This document shows positions 4,107-5,103 of a stretch of 5,103 bases of DNA, one piece after another (the stretch's first letter is position 1; every line of letters begins with the position of its first letter). The stretch comes from Gallionellales bacterium CG03_land_8_20_14_0_80_55_15. GTDB taxonomy: Bacteria > Pseudomonadota > Gammaproteobacteria > Burkholderiales > Gallionellaceae. Where the stretch lies: the NCBI GenBank assembly GCA_002780675.1, contig PEUR01000084.1, positions 1-5,103 on the forward strand, given 5' to 3'. The translations under genes were made by a program, and so were the position numbers. The notes under the pieces are model-generated. The model did not search any database. It had not been told where the DNA came from and saw nothing but the letters and a program-made list of their open reading frames with translations.

Positions 4107-5103
4107 ATGCCCGACTTTACACGCCTTACACTGGAACACCTCGATACCGCTGTCATCCTGCTGGATGAAGCGTCGCGCGTCAGCTACCTGAATCCGGCGG
4201 CAGAAAATATGTTCGATGTCAGCGGGAAAAGCCTGCTCGGACACGCCTTGTTGACGATTTTTGCGGAAGCTGCACAGCTTGACGAGGCGATGCAGCGGGC
4301 ATTGCATAACAATGACAGCTACATCGAGCACGACCTGACGCTGACCACGCACACCCATAACAAATTACATCTGCGCTGTACGGTAACGCCGCTACGACTG
4401 GAGCGATCCGGTTTGCTGCTGGAGTTTCACACGGTGGATCGGTCGCTGAAGTTGGCGCGCGAAGAGCAGATGCTCGATCAGACGCAGGCGAATCGTCTGC
4501 TGCTGCGCAATCTGGCACATGAAATCAAGAACCCGTTGGGCGGTATACGCGGTGCGGCGCAGTTGCTGGAACAGGAACTGGAAAAGCCGGAATTGCACGA
4601 ATACACCCAGGTCATCATCCAGGAAGCAGACCGGCTGCGCGCCTTGATGGAAAATTTGCTCACGCCGCAAGGTCACGTCCAGCATAGCGCGCTGAATATC
4701 CACGAAGTGCTGGAACGGGTGCGCTCGGTGATGCTGGCCGAGATGCCTAAAGGGCTTATTATCCAGCGCGACTATGACACCAGTCTGCCCGACCTGATTG
4801 GTGATAAGGAGCGCTTGATACAAGTCATGTTTAATCTGGTGCGCAACGCTGCACAGGCCATGCAAGGCCTGGGAAAAATTACGCTGCGCACCCGTATTGC
4901 ACGGCAGGTCACGCTGATTAAGCAGCGCCACCGCCTGGCCGTGATGGTGCAGATTGCCGATAACGGCCCCGGTATCCCGGCGGAATTAAAAGACAAGATT
5001 TTTTACCCGTTGGTGTCCGGTCGTGCCGATGGACACGGGTTGGGGCTGACCTTGGCGCAGGATTTTATCAGCCAGCATCATGGCACCATTGAATTTGAAA
5101 GTG
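4107..5103 (+). CDS. ntrB: Nitrogen regulation sensor histidine kinase NtrB (3' end cut off)
   Basis: The reading frame is open to the window end, giving 332 residues of an expected roughly 350. NtrB (GlnL/NRII) is a cytoplasmic kinase/phosphatase that, under control of PII protein, phosphorylates NtrC when nitrogen is scarce. Residues 8-110 are a PAS domain (AVILLDEASRVSYLNPAAE). The H box is NLAHEIKNPLGGIRGAAQLL with H138 as the phosphorylated histidine. The N box is NLVRNAAQAM (243-252), G1 is DNGPGIP (285-291), then IFYPLVSGRADGHGLGL (298-314) holds the F and G2 boxes. No transmembrane segment is seen, as expected. The ATG at 4107 is the first possible start after the in-frame stop at 4071. 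It has no clear Shine-Dalgarno. TATTAT at 4096-4101 could be a -10 box for a near-leaderless transcript, but read-through from the DUF4124-type gene is simpler. ntrC should lie just beyond the window. Confidence 0.95.
   Translation, partial: MPDFTRLTLEHLDTAVILLDEASRVSYLNPAAENMFDVSGKSLLGHALLTIFAEAAQLDEAMQRALHNNDSYIEHDLTLTTHTHNKLHLRCTVTPLRLERSGLLLEFHTVDRSLKLAREEQMLDQTQANRLLLRNLAHEIKNPLGGIRGAAQLLEQELEKPELHEYTQVIIQEADRLRALMENLLTPQGHVQHSALNIHEVLERVRSVMLAEMPKGLIIQRDYDTSLPDLIGDKERLIQVMFNLVRNAAQAMQGLGKITLRTRIARQVTLIKQRHRLAVMVQIADNGPGIPAELKDKIFYPLVSGRADGHGLGLTLAQDFISQHHGTIEFES

Noticed and set aside
4392..4931. A 179-codon minus-strand frame near the right end
   Set aside because: It lies opposite the H, N and ATPase motifs of ntrB, which are plainly encoded on the plus strand.

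Overview
The window is about 5.1 kb of ordinary chromosomal DNA of moderate GC content from a proteobacterium. The protein flavours, and the order glnA, DUF4124-type gene, ntrB, fit a betaproteobacterium, perhaps of the Nitrosomonadales/Gallionellales type. This placement comes from recalled family resemblance only. I see no insertion sequence, phage gene, CRISPR array, tRNA or rRNA.

Left part (1-723): the last 50 codons of an exodeoxyribonuclease III gene run into a convergent single-domain rhodanese gene. The two genes share a TTAA stop tetranucleotide. The rhodanese gene is divergent from a cation diffusion facilitator (CDF) metal exporter gene. The roughly 120 bp between their starts hold a perfect 8-6-8 inverted repeat and a 10 bp direct repeat, both candidate regulator sites.

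Middle (724-3553): the CDF exporter has a full set of transport and cytoplasmic metal-site residues, plus what looks like a second, degenerate copy of the C-terminal ferredoxin-like domain. Its 3' end runs into the control region of glnA, a type I-beta glutamine synthetase with the adenylylation tyrosine. Two NtrC-like dyads lie 32 bp apart, one across the CDF stop codon and one inside the likely CDF terminator. A weak sigma70-like promoter, a leader hairpin and a candidate sigma54 -24/-12 element follow. This layout resembles the enteric glnAp1/glnAp2 control region. glnA ends in a strong hairpin terminator with a GCAA loop.

Right part (3554-5103): a good sigma70 promoter drives a small exported DUF4124-like protein with a charged helical tail. 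After 33 bp comes ntrB (glnL), the nitrogen-sensing histidine kinase, which is cut by the window end within its ATPase domain. ntrC would be expected next. The main theme is nitrogen regulation: NtrB/NtrC sense nitrogen status and NtrC would activate glnA from the dyads upstream of it. I found no convincing new multi-gene system. The most interesting points are regulatory elements and the doubled CDF C-terminal domain.
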